This document shows, piece by piece, positions 57,266-64,000 of a DNA stretch of 64,000 nt. How positions within the stretch are numbered: position 1 is the first letter of the stretch; each line of letters starts with the position of its first letter. Location: positions 4,049,001 to 4,113,000 of the forward strand of contig NZ_CP130319.1 of NCBI RefSeq assembly GCF_032271945.1, given 5' to 3'. Made by a program: the position numbers and the translations under genes. The notes below the pieces were generated by a model. It saw only the letters and a list, made by a program, of their open reading frames with translations, searched no databases and had not been told where the DNA came from. This stretch comes from Paenibacillus sp. MBLB1832. Lineage in GTDB: Bacteria > Bacillota > Bacilli > Paenibacillales > NBRC-103111.

Positions 57266-57329
57266 ACTATACTGATCTTAATTGAATTGCGGCAGTTCCA
57301 TTTTTGACATCGTCTGAAAAATTATTGAC
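57266..57329 (-). promoter_or_regulatory. Candidate promoter and AraC-type direct repeat before the F operon
   Basis: On the minus strand GTCAATAAT (57329-57321) and GTCAAAAAT (57308-57300) repeat with a 21-nt period. A -10-like TATAGT follows at 57271-57266 without a good -35. This is the same arrangement as at the YesN-linked promoters of cluster A but with different half-sites, as expected if each cluster has its own YesN. Confidence 0.45.
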
Positions 57330-57400
57330 TACTATAGAAAAGTTTGAAGTGCATGACGGTGAAGAACTTTCTGTTTTTCAGAATTTCCAAATTCTCTAAA

Positions 57401-57449
57401 CAAAAAGACAACTCATATCCATTTTTAAATGGAATAGTTGTCTTTTTTG
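57401..57449. terminator. Bidirectional terminator
   Basis: AAAAAGACAACT and AGTTGTCTTTTTT enclose a second stem ATCCATTT/AAATGGA; A- and T-tracts lie on both sides. It ends the transcript of the GH66/permease remnant just before the promoter of the F operon. Confidence 0.8.
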
Positions 57450-57479
57450 TTATATAAAGCGTATCATCCCAAAGCTGAT

Positions 57480-57975
57480 CTTCGTTCCTTCGCCTGTGAC
57501 GTATGCCTACTTCCTTCGTTCTCGGCATTCCCATTAAATCGCGAAATTTATCCAGAGGCAGAATGAGATCGTCATGCTTATACATCCAGTCATAAAATTG
57601 CACCACATTTAAATGCAGCTTGTTGATATATGCCACATCCGCTGTAACGCCCAACTTCGAAGTATTGAAATCACTCAGAAAGCCATAACGTATGGACTTG
57701 CGCCAATTCGATACCACATCGAAGGAAGTCGCATGCTCGTGATTCAGAATGTTCTGCTCATAGAGAAAGACATCCACACCATAGCCGTTAAAGACAGTAT
57801 CCTTAGGAGCGACCACCATCTCGTGCTTCGTTATCTCAAATGGTTGAGTCCACACATCGCTACCATAAACCTCCACTTGCTTTTCTAAGAATGAAAAATT
57901 CGCGCCCAAGTTGAGCATGAGCGACGTATCCGTCGGATTGGCGATCTCAATGACGATGGTAATGCTCTCATTTCA
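57480..57975 (-). pseudogene. GH66 dextranase/cycloisomaltooligosaccharide synthase-like remnant (N-terminal part)
   Basis: The minus strand gives SITIVIEIANPTD, LGANFSFLEKQVEVYGS, NGYGVDVFLYEQN, SFDVVSNWRKSIRYGFLSDF, LHLNVVQFYDWMYKHDDLIL and DKFRDLMG. This resembles the N-terminal sandwich and the start of the barrel of GH66 proteins. A TGA (57975-57973) cuts the frame on the 5' side, and the barrel with the catalytic acids is missing: after LMG the sequence runs into unrelated codons and the terminator. The signal peptide is also gone. Non-functional remnant of a dextran-type alpha-glucan gene. Confidence 0.65.
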
Positions 57976-58033
57976 AATAAACTGTGCTTTCTTCGGGTAG
58001 ATGTCATGAAAGGCTGATCTGGCTCCACTGTAT

Positions 58034-58215
58034 TCATCCTTTCACCGCTCCTGCGGTTATGCCTTTAATAAAATACTTCTGGAAGATAAGAAAAGTAACG
58101 ACCGCTGGCGATACGCCGATAACGGCTGCAGCCGCCATCGAAGAACCCGAAATATTGGAGAAGAATTGAGAAGGAATGGCCGGAGCTATATCCGGAGCAA
58201 TAAATCGTATGGCAT
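58034..58215 (-). pseudogene. MalG-type sugar permease, C-terminal remnant
   Basis: The minus strand reads APAIPSQFFSNIS, GSSMAAAAVIGVSPAVV, FLIFQKYFIKGITAGAVKG and TGA (58036-58034): the last helix and terminal signature of a LacG/MalG permease. The rest of the gene is absent. It lies directly before the GH66 remnant, so a lost dextran-oligosaccharide operon is likely. Confidence 0.75.
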
Positions 58216-58289
58216 GTTCAAGGCAAAGTAACCGGAGTATGGGGAGTAAGAGCTCCGTTATATCAGTTGGGAGAGGAGGTTCAAAAATA

Positions 58290-58495
58290 ATGTGGACTTG
58301 GATCGTTATTTATACGATCGGAACCGGAGCCTTGAACACTTGGATCTACCGCTATTGGAATGAAAAGGGGCAGGGTGTGGAAAATGGGTGTTTATCGGCT
58401 GGATGCTTGTTGCCTGGATCACTGTTGTTGCATTCATGGCGGGACTTAAATTTCCGATCCCCAATAAAGCGTTGTTCCCATCCTGGCACGCATGA
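58290..58495 (+). pseudogene. Small membrane protein, one-base frameshift
   Basis: ATG at 58290 with GAGAGGAGG upstream; codes MWTWIVIYTIGTGALNTWIY and RYWNEKGQGVE, then the frame breaks. Adding one A to the AAAA run at about 58380-58384 gives EKWVFIGWMLVAWITVV, AFMAGLKFPIPNK and a stop at 58493-58495: a 68-residue protein with two membrane helices. Family unknown. One of very few plus-strand genes here. Confidence 0.5.
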
Positions 58496-58743
58496 AGGAG
58501 CCGGACAGAGTACAGCAACTCCCCTGTTGGCCGTGCTTCCGCCGGAGCGGCGGCGAAGGCCTGCTCATTGGACGAGAGCCGTACTTTTCTCAAAAACAAG
58601 CACGCAATAAAGCCGCAACGGCAGGTTATGGCGAACATGTGTTAGAAGGCCCCGGATACCAATATGGCCAGTTCTTCAAAGACACCTTTAAGCGGGCTAT
58701 GGGAGCATTGTACTCTTGCAGTAAACTCAACTATTCTCTGTAA
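58492..58743 (+). CDS. Hypothetical small protein
   Basis: 83 codons; its ATG overlaps the stop of the preceding small ORF (ATGA). There is no clear ribosome site, so it would depend on coupling to an upstream ORF that is itself frameshifted. Sequence KEPDRVQQLPCWPCFRRS, then GPGYQYGQFFKDTFKRAMG; no family recognised. May be debris. Confidence 0.3.
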   Translation: MKEPDRVQQLPCWPCFRRSGGEGLLIGREPYFSQKQARNKAATAGYGEHVLEGPGYQYGQFFKDTFKRAMGALYSCSKLNYSL

Positions 58744-58848
58744 CTGTAATTGAAGGGCCAATAATTAAAAGAGAGGTAAACTTCCCGACAAGTTGGACAT
58801 TCACTATGCCGCTAAATAAATTATTTTATTGAGCTATTCAAAACAGAG

Positions 58849-58886
58849 AGGACAGACGAATTAGTTTCGATCTGTCCTTTTCTTTT
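58849..58886 (+). terminator. Terminator
   Basis: AGGACAGA (58849-58856) and TCTGTCCT (58871-58878) around 14 nt, followed by TTTCTTTT on the plus strand. It is about 105 bp after the small plus-strand ORFs. Confidence 0.6.
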
Positions 58887-58956
58887 CATATTCATGGCCT
58901 CGATTCACTAAATGTATAAACAACTATCTTATTTTTAGCATGATTTTTCCTTTCTT

Positions 58957-59049
58957 CAAACCACTTTCTGGACAGCTTTGTCCGTCAGAGTTAAGATGAC
59001 AGACTCTGTCAATACGCGGAGAGTATATTTTAGTAGTCTATTCATTTTA
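58957..59049 (-). repeat. Dispersed repeat, copy 2 (relative at 25947-26042)
   Basis: Alignable with the segment near 26 kb in the same orientation; the minus strand has a short frame MNRLLKYTLRVLTES to TDKAVQKVV and a stop. It may be shared debris of one element family at the edge of both unstable regions. Confidence 0.4.
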
Positions 59050-59076
59050 AGTACCTGAGAAAGAATCGTTCACTTA

Positions 59077-59889
59077 TCATTTTTGGCTAAGCTTTGATAA
59101 TTTGGTTAATTTATGGTGCCAATACTCCTTCTTACTCATTTCTTTATGGAATGTCATTAACAAATACCTTCTATTAACTGCAATAATTTTTCTAAAACTA
59201 TTTAATTCTTTTGTCCTCAAAAAGCCTCTTGCTGTAAACTCGACTAATTTATTTGGATCAACTCTGGCCTTTTTTAAAGTTGTCTCTAAACCTAGGATAT
59301 CAACAACCATATCTGTTCTATATCTAATTGGTGATTCAACAATTGATAGTGTTCCACCACTGATAGTAATTTTTTTCTCTAGCATCCCATTATACGATGT
59401 TAATGTTCTCACTTTTTCTTTTTCCCAAGAGCTATTTAATATCTCATACTTATTATATGATTCTCTCCATAGTCCAACTTTTCTAGTTAACCCAAAATCA
59501 TTCATACTGGTATTAAAATGTGATACTGAGATCTGTTCTCTAATATCTTTATTAGCTGTATACTTCAAAAAATATTTTTCAGGGATGTTGTGACACTTCA
59601 ATTTCTCTTTCTCTTCTTCCGATAATTCTTCACCCTTTATGTAAGTATTTTGATGAAAAATCCCAAGATCAAGAAGTAATACATTTAAATCCAAGTGGTT
59701 GTAACTGTATTGATTACAGATTTCAAATTCACCAACTACACCATGTTTTTTCCAAACCAATCTTTTTATATCTAGTGCATCCTGTTCAGTTCTAATCATA
59801 TTTTTTAACAGACTTAACTTTTCTTTCTCTTGCTTCAGCTTCAAAAATGAACCGTCCTGGATAAATTTAATTATTCCTTCTAGTCTCAT
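59077..59889 (-). CDS. Unrecognised protein of the TniQ island
   Basis: 270 aa; its ATG overlaps the stop of the preceding frame (ATGA). Mixed alpha/beta, rich in Lys, with DALDIKRLVWKKHGVVGEFE, EEEKEKLKCHNIPEKYFLKY and IRYRTDMVVDILGLETT. No signal peptide, membrane helix, zinc motif or nuclease motif that I can name. Last gene of the minus-strand operon of the island, so a role linked to transposition or target choice is inferred from position only. Confidence 0.6.
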   Translation of the reverse strand: MRLEGIIKFIQDGSFLKLKQEKEKLSLLKNMIRTEQDALDIKRLVWKKHGVVGEFEICNQYSYNHLDLNVLLLDLGIFHQNTYIKGEELSEEEKEKLKCHNIPEKYFLKYTANKDIREQISVSHFNTSMNDFGLTRKVGLWRESYNKYEILNSSWEKEKVRTLTSYNGMLEKKITISGGTLSIVESPIRYRTDMVVDILGLETTLKKARVDPNKLVEFTARGFLRTKELNSFRKIIAVNRRYLLMTFHKEMSKKEYWHHKLTKLSKLSQK

Positions 59890-60497
59890 TTATCATCAAT
59901 CTTTCTTTTAATTTTTATTTCATTACCCTTACTTAAACAATGCTGAATTTTTGAAATCGTATCTTCTTTAAAATAATATCTTTTTCTACCATCTTTCATA
60001 TGCAAAGTGTAATTCGCAGCAATGTCATTTTCTTTTATTAGCCTCCACAACCTCTTTTCTCCAATTTTTAATTTTTTCATAACATCTTGAAAATAAAACC
60101 CCTTTTCTACTTGTTTATTTCTTTTAACTAGTTCCAGACAGGTCTTAATTTCATTTTCCTCATAATAATTGTCTGCAAGAGTCCCCGTAGGTAGAATTCT
60201 TAAAGGCTTGAGTTGCCCAGATAGCGTAAAAGAAATAATATCAACTATTGTTAGTGAGCATGTAGAAAATTTGATTAGTACATCATGAAATTTAATAAAA
60301 TTAGGGGGCAGCTCAATTACAATTTGACCACTACATCTCTCCATTAAATTTTTTACTTCATCTAAATAAAACTGTTTATTCCGCGACTTTGCAATTTGAA
60401 TTGGAGTTAAATAGCCAACACTAACCACTTTATTAACTGAGTATGAATTTATCCCTAATACTAATCCAACTTCCTTTCTTGAAATTAGTGACTCCTT
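59886..60497 (-). pseudogene. C-terminal part of a TniQ/TnsD-like protein, separated by a frameshift
   Basis: From about 60497 the frame reads ESLISRKEVGLVLGINSYSV, NKVVSVGYLTPIQIAKSRNK and on to EKRLWRLIKENDIAANY and KRKIDDK. It holds two short helix-turn-helix-like motifs of the kind in TnsD C-terminal regions (compare YLTRREVINQLGKELFKAG in the protein at 62513). It has no good start of its own (a GTG at 60428 is possible). Restoring one A in GAAAGG at about 60497-60499 joins it in frame to the TniQ gene upstream, giving one protein of about 590 residues. So the two pieces were probably one gene; reinitiation at 60428 would be the alternative. Confidence 0.6.
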
Positions 60498-61648
60498 TCG
60501 ATTAAATAGTTATCCAAGGTTGCTTTCTCGACTAAATACCTTGATATCCCATTAGATAAAATTTTTTCGAGCTTCAACTCCTGATAATCACTTAGTTCTT
60601 CTAGCTTTTCATAAGCTATCCCAGTGAGTTGTCTAACCTCTTCTCTCCGCACATTCGTTCTTTTTGTTAGTAAATGTGGATTCTTCTTAAAAATTGAAAA
60701 ATCCCTTCTTATTTTCCCTCTATCTACTTGATTAATGAAATAAGCATCGTAAGCTTCTTGGACCCATAAAAAATCCTTAACACCGAAGAGTTCATCAAAT
60801 GCTTTTAATTTCTCATAATTTAATTGTCCGCGATTACGCGTTATGAAATTATCTAAAACAATTAAGAAATGATTTGGGAATTCATTATACATCCAATACA
60901 CATTTGCTATAGCAGTTGCCAGCATAAATCCACTTTTTTCACCTTTGGAACGATTATGAAATATCGACAGGTTCTCTAGTGTTAGAGAGATATAATCAGG
61001 GGCACCATTAAGCAAATGGAAGCTGTGGAAAGCTAACTTCAAAAAATTAACAAAATTACAATTCTTGATAACCTTAAAATTATCATTCCAAAAGCCATAG
61101 GATATTTGCATTTGTGACTCTACAAAAATATTATTTCCAATTACTATTGGTTCTGTTTCAACGAACTCAAAAAAACATTTAGCACATTTTTGATTAATAA
61201 ATGCAGCCATACTTATAAAGCAATCACAGTTAGGGCATTGATCCACCAATTTCACTTTATGCTCAATACATAAATGACAAGGGACCAACATCCAGATTGT
61301 TCGGTGATAATATTTATCCTGAATGCACAGCGGACAGTACTTCACTTTATTTCTCATCAATATTTTAGTATATAAATCTGACCCAATACGTTCTTCTAAT
61401 TCAAATCCATTGTTTAGCCCAAAATTTACAAGGCCGCCATTCAAGTCATTAAGTTTACTTAGAGATTCTCGATGGAATTGATTATTTTGCGCTTGGTAAA
61501 ATGATAAACAAAGGTATTTAGATAAATAATTAATATTATGATAATGATTACTCTGAGACAATCTGAAAAGATAACCTGAAATACTCTCATCTGGATAAAT
61601 ATCTAGTTGGTTTTTTAAATGCTTTATTTGAATAAAAATTCTCATCAT
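60485..61648 (-). CDS. TniQ/TnsD-family protein (N-terminal 387 residues; probably frameshifted at the 3' end)
   Basis: ATG at 61648 overlaps the stop of the small Mu-C-like gene (ATGA). It starts with the TniQ signature YPDESISGYLFRLS and carries the zinc-binding region YCPLCIQDKYYHRTIWMLVP, CIEHKVKLVDQCPNC and CAKC (about residues 106-165). TniQ/TnsD proteins choose the target site in Tn7-like transposons. After LDNYLIERSH it stops, but adding one A restores reading into the ORF that follows. It is a different protein from the second TniQ at 62513, so the island has two target selectors. Confidence 0.85.
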   Translation of the reverse strand: MMRIFIQIKHLKNQLDIYPDESISGYLFRLSQSNHYHNINYLSKYLCLSFYQAQNNQFHRESLSKLNDLNGGLVNFGLNNGFELEERIGSDLYTKILMRNKVKYCPLCIQDKYYHRTIWMLVPCHLCIEHKVKLVDQCPNCDCFISMAAFINQKCAKCFFEFVETEPIVIGNNIFVESQMQISYGFWNDNFKVIKNCNFVNFLKLAFHSFHLLNGAPDYISLTLENLSIFHNRSKGEKSGFMLATAIANVYWMYNEFPNHFLIVLDNFITRNRGQLNYEKLKAFDELFGVKDFLWVQEAYDAYFINQVDRGKIRRDFSIFKKNPHLLTKRTNVRREEVRQLTGIAYEKLEELSDYQELKLEKILSNGISRYLVEKATLDNYLIERSH

Positions 61649-61971
61649 TTTCTTACTCTTTTCCGTTTTTTCAATTGCTGCTTTAAGTCTCTTATCTTTT
61701 CTTGATAACTTAGTTTATTTTGCTCACTCATACCTATTTCATCAGTTATTCTATATGCAATCGTAAGACTACCATCGGTTAACACAACTAGAATATACTC
61801 GTTATCATTTCTGTCTACATAAATAGGAATTTCTCTAGATATTACCTCTTTAAAAATGAACCACTGTTCTTTGATTGCGACGCTACACGAATACCAATTT
61901 CCATTGAAAAATAACCCTTTGTTAGTAATTTCAGCTCTTTCCAGTGGAAATAAATCATACAATGTTTCCAC
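61645..61971 (-). CDS. Free-standing protein resembling the C-terminal barrel of Mu/TnsB-type transposases
   Basis: 108 aa from the GTG at 61971 (AGGAGG 8 nt upstream; the earlier GTG at 61980 overlaps that site). The pattern LFPLERAEITNKGLFFNGNW, a hydrophobic stretch, IPIYVDRNDNEYILV and a DGSLTIAY strand matches the small beta-barrel found after the catalytic core in Mu, TniA and TnsB transposases (VTrkGIrFnGl..Y and vryDprDlsrIyV patterns), followed by a Lys/Arg-rich helix ending KKRKRVRK. No DDE catalytic domain precedes it: the DNA upstream is a divergent promoter. First gene of a minus-strand operon with the TniQ gene. It could be a regulatory or bridging protein, or a trimmed relic. 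Confidence 0.6.
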   Translation of the reverse strand: METLYDLFPLERAEITNKGLFFNGNWYSCSVAIKEQWFIFKEVISREIPIYVDRNDNEYILVVLTDGSLTIAYRITDEIGMSEQNKLSYQEKIRDLKQQLKKRKRVRK

Positions 61972-61984
61972 AATTAACACCTCC

Positions 61985-62029
61985 TATTAATCTATTACTA
62001 TTAATATCACCAAAAACTAGATTATTAAT
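61985..62029. promoter_or_regulatory. Repeated TATTAAT boxes in the divergent promoter region
   Basis: TATTAAT occurs at 61985, 61999 and 62023 between the Xre gene and the oppositely transcribed transposition operon. Repeats close to both starts are typical of Xre operators. The region is very AT-rich, so chance is possible. Confidence 0.35.
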
Positions 62030-62121
62030 ACAAATAGATAGCATTTTTATTTATATAATATGATTTCGCATATGTTTGACTTCATGTATCTTGACTACAC
62101 TTCAATTAGAGGTGTTAGCCA

Positions 62122-62457
62122 ATGTCAGATCCTACTTTAAAATTAATTGGTGAACGAATACGTGATTTACGTAAGCAAAGAGGATTCTCACAAGAACAAT
62201 TAGGGGAATTAGCTGATTTTCACTATACATATATTGGTGGAGTAGAACGTGCAGAAAAAAACATCTCCGTTCTAAATCTTGCAAAAATTGCGACAGCACT
62301 GAACGTTGGATTGTATGACTTATTGGAATATACTAGGCAAAAAAGCCGAACCAAAGATAAATCAGATGATTTGGAGCAAATTGTAAATTTGCTACTTTCT
62401 TTAAAATCCAGCGAGGTAAAAAAAGTAAAGAACATCCTACTGGAAATGTATGAATAA
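62122..62457 (+). CDS. Xre-family (SinR-like) transcriptional regulator
   Basis: 111 aa; ATG at 62122 with GAGGTG 7 nt upstream. HTH_3 domain about 8-65 (IGERIRDLRKQRGFSQEQLG, YTYIGGVERAEKNISVLNLA), then a charged helical tail with SSEVKKVKNILLEMY. Divergent from the transposition operon, so it probably represses that operon and itself, as lysogeny-type regulators of mobile elements do. Confidence 0.85.
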   Translation: MSDPTLKLIGERIRDLRKQRGFSQEQLGELADFHYTYIGGVERAEKNISVLNLAKIATALNVGLYDLLEYTRQKSRTKDKSDDLEQIVNLLLSLKSSEVKKVKNILLEMYE

Positions 62458-62500
62458 AAATAAACATGGTGACTAAAGACAGTCGCCATGTTTATTTTTA
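62456..62500. terminator. Bidirectional terminator between xre and tniQ
   Basis: AAAAATAAACATGG and CCATGTTTATTTTT are exact 14-bp arms with a further short GAC/GTC pairing inside; A- and T-tracts end both convergent genes. Confidence 0.85.
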
Positions 62501-62512
62501 TTAAAAAAGTCT

Positions 62513-64000
62513 CTACTTCTTGATCATATTTCTCATGAAAATCTCTTTATTACGAATTTTAAAAACTTCCTTAATATTTTCATGTTTCTCAAACATACTA
62601 ATCACATGATTCACATCAAATTTCAAAAAATGTGGAGCATCCGTTTTACCGCCTGAAGAATAGTACACATCCAATTGCCCAGCTTTAAAAAGCTCCTTAC
62701 CTAATTGATTAATCACTTCACGTCTAGTTAGGTAATCACTTTTGTTATTACTCAAGACATTAAATGCATTCATTGCATCTTCTCTTAAATATAAATATTC
62801 CCATCGATTTATTCTCGACCGAAAAACTATTTCAATATTTCTTCTACTTAAATACTCTATTAAAGTATCTTTGCTCCAAATACTTTTATCTAATAGATCT
62901 TGGACTGCGATATACTGAGTCGCTTTTTGATCGAGAACTTCTAACTCAGATAGTTTGAAGCATACTGATTCAAGAATACTCCGACTCGGAACCTCAAACA
63001 TCTCACAAATCAATTTCGCTGTTTTAATACTAACATTCCATCTTTTAGCTACAGCACCTACAGAGATAAAATTTATCTTTCCAGAGTAATTTCTGACTTG
63101 ATTTTGTATAAGTGGAATACACTCTGAATTAATAATATTGAGATTATTTCTAGGATGTTTTATAAATTCCAATTTATTTTTTTTTATAATTCGATGAAGT
63201 ATCTCTTCAGGAATATTATTAATTTCTAAAAGGTCTTCTATTAATAAAAAATTGTGATCGTAGTATTGATGTTCAAAACGAATATCTTTATATCCCCTTT
63301 CACGCTCATGAACTTTCCAGAGTAATTTCTTAATATTTTCATAAGGCATTGAATAAACAAATTTGAACATAAACTCCTTTACTTTATCGTACGATCCGTT
63401 AAAATGAATTCTTAAAAATAAAACTAGTTTTGACGGCCATGCTGAGAGTAAATCATGAGCAAGTGATAAAAATCTTCTTTGTAAAACTATTTCATGGTAG
63501 TACCCCTTAGCAAGTCTTTGTTTCTCAGTTGAATTTAAATTTAAATTAAAAAGCTTTGTTCTATCTACCAAATAATATGATAGCCACCTTGTTAAATATA
63601 TTTGTTCTGTTTCATTTAATGAATGCCTTAAATATAAACAACCTATTTCTTTAAATCCACCATCCTCTGTCACATACTCTTTTTCATTATTAACATCAAC
63701 AACCGGAGTATGCTTCAACAAGCAATGACAAGTACCACACCTCCCTTTCGTTACATCCTCAATTTTTATTTTTTTGTGACAATAATAACAATTTTCTATT
63801 AAATATATTAAATGTTTTATACAAGACGTGTGGTGACTCAGTGACCAAATAGTCCTATGATATGTCTTTTCTTTTATACAATTCGGGCAAAATCGCGTAT
63901 AGTAATGGTTTTTCCATTCAGGTAAAGTTAGTCCTTTGAGATACCATTTAAAAGGAAATAAAAAGTCCTTGGATATATCCTGTCCAGTCAAAATTGATAT
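62513..64000 (-). CDS. TniQ/TnsD-family protein (5' end beyond the right edge)
   Basis: At least 495 codons; the frame stays open to base 64000, so the N-terminus is outside. The zinc-binding region is near the visible start: FCPNCIKEKTYHRTIWSLS, SCIKHLIYLIENCYYC and CGTCHC. The middle part is helical (TRWLSYYLVDRTKLFNLNL), and the C-terminal part has HTH-like motifs (ISVGAVAKRWNVSIKTAKLI, YLTRREVINQLGKEL). Its length and layout match TnsD more than short TniQ proteins. It is the second target-selection protein of the island. The core transposition genes, if present, should follow to the right. Confidence 0.85.
   Translation of the reverse strand: MSILTGQDISKDFLFPFKWYLKGLTLPEWKNHYYTRFCPNCIKEKTYHRTIWSLSHHTSCIKHLIYLIENCYYCHKKIKIEDVTKGRCGTCHCLLKHTPVVDVNNEKEYVTEDGGFKEIGCLYLRHSLNETEQIYLTRWLSYYLVDRTKLFNLNLNSTEKQRLAKGYYHEIVLQRRFLSLAHDLLSAWPSKLVLFLRIHFNGSYDKVKEFMFKFVYSMPYENIKKLLWKVHERERGYKDIRFEHQYYDHNFLLIEDLLEINNIPEEILHRIIKKNKLEFIKHPRNNLNIINSECIPLIQNQVRNYSGKINFISVGAVAKRWNVSIKTAKLICEMFEVPSRSILESVCFKLSELEVLDQKATQYIAVQDLLDKSIWSKDTLIEYLSRRNIEIVFRSRINRWEYLYLREDAMNAFNVLSNNKSDYLTRREVINQLGKELFKAGQLDVYYSSGGKTDAPHFLKFDVNHVISMFEKHENIKEVFKIRNKEIFMRNMIKK

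Larger units (their letters stand above)
58744..59076. other. AT-rich intergenic region, probable edge of the mobile island
   Basis: Base composition becomes AT-rich from about 58800. The stretch holds a plus-strand terminator (58849-58886) and a segment at 58957-59049 related to 25947-26042. No gene is seen. If the TniQ genes belong to a Tn7-like element, one end should lie about here, but I found no clear set of repeated transposase-binding sites. Confidence 0.4.

Noticed and set aside
57322-57479. C-terminal extension of the GH66-like reading frame
   Set aside because: This part of the translation is read through the bidirectional terminator hairpin, so it is not protein sequence of the family.
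59077-64000. Complete Tn7-like transposon
   Set aside because: No tnsA, tnsB core, tnsC, element ends or target duplication can be seen; only the target-selection part is supported.
1-64000. tRNA, rRNA or riboswitch genes
   Set aside because: No cloverleaf-like tRNA sequence, rRNA segment or known riboswitch core was recognised in the gaps.

Overview
The window reads as a carbohydrate-utilisation region of a Gram-positive, spore-former-type Bacillota genome, most likely Paenibacillus or a close relative. The signs are four ABC sugar importers of Lpl/Ytc or MalFG type with lipobox substrate-binding proteins, YesM/YesN-type two-component systems, membrane-anchored AraC regulators, SLH anchoring, AGGAGG-type ribosome binding sites and CcpA-type cre sites. 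Almost everything from 1 to 57215 is coded on the minus strand. The GC content is moderate up to about 58.7 kb and then drops visibly in an AT-rich island that runs to the right edge.

Layout. (A) 1-5765: an LplA/B/C-type importer with its YesM/YesN pair; two of its transcription units carry the same AraC-type direct-repeat operator. (B) 6226-10503: a decayed segmental duplication. It holds one intact GH5 gene flanked by remnants of a second GH5 gene and of a sugar-binding protein, all matching the intact locus at 47.5-55.4 kb. It also holds a copied lplB/yesM boundary and a stray lyase C-terminus. (C) 10735-20033: cytoplasmic heparinase II/III-like lyase, LplC-LplB-LplA importer, membrane AraC regulator, and a GH88 unsaturated glucuronyl hydrolase broken by an amber codon. 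(D) 20286-33406: two very large paralogous secreted lyases with CBM96-like and FN3 domains, with a cytoplasmic heparinase II/III-like enzyme between them. (E) 33612-41933: importer, GH95 enzyme and membrane AraC regulator; the LplC gene has a C-terminal frameshift. (F) 42274-57215: a probable single operon in the order MalF, MalG, sugar-binding protein, GH5, multidomain GH5 with dockerin, cohesin-SLH anchor protein, YesM, YesN. (G) 57480-58743: remnants of a GH66-type gene and a sugar permease, plus two small overlapping ORFs. (H) about 58.9-64 kb: AT-rich island with two TniQ/TnsD-like genes, a free-standing protein resembling the C-terminal barrel of Mu-type transposases, an Xre regulator and two unrecognised or split ORFs. 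This looks like the target-selection end of a Tn7-like element whose core genes would lie beyond the right edge.

How it works together (inference): secreted multidomain lyases (D) and GH5 enzymes (F, B) cut an acidic or mixed polysaccharide outside the cell. The dockerin-bearing GH5 is probably held on the surface by the neighbouring cohesin-SLH protein. Oligosaccharides are bound by lipoproteins, imported by the four permease pairs and finished in the cytoplasm by heparinase-like lyases, GH88 (if functional) and GH95. Each importer has its own YesMN system or membrane AraC regulator. The exact polysaccharide cannot be read from the sequence.

The two most unusual items are the compact cohesin/dockerin/SLH pair inside a sugar-ABC operon and the TniQ-rich island with its stand-alone Mu-C-like protein.
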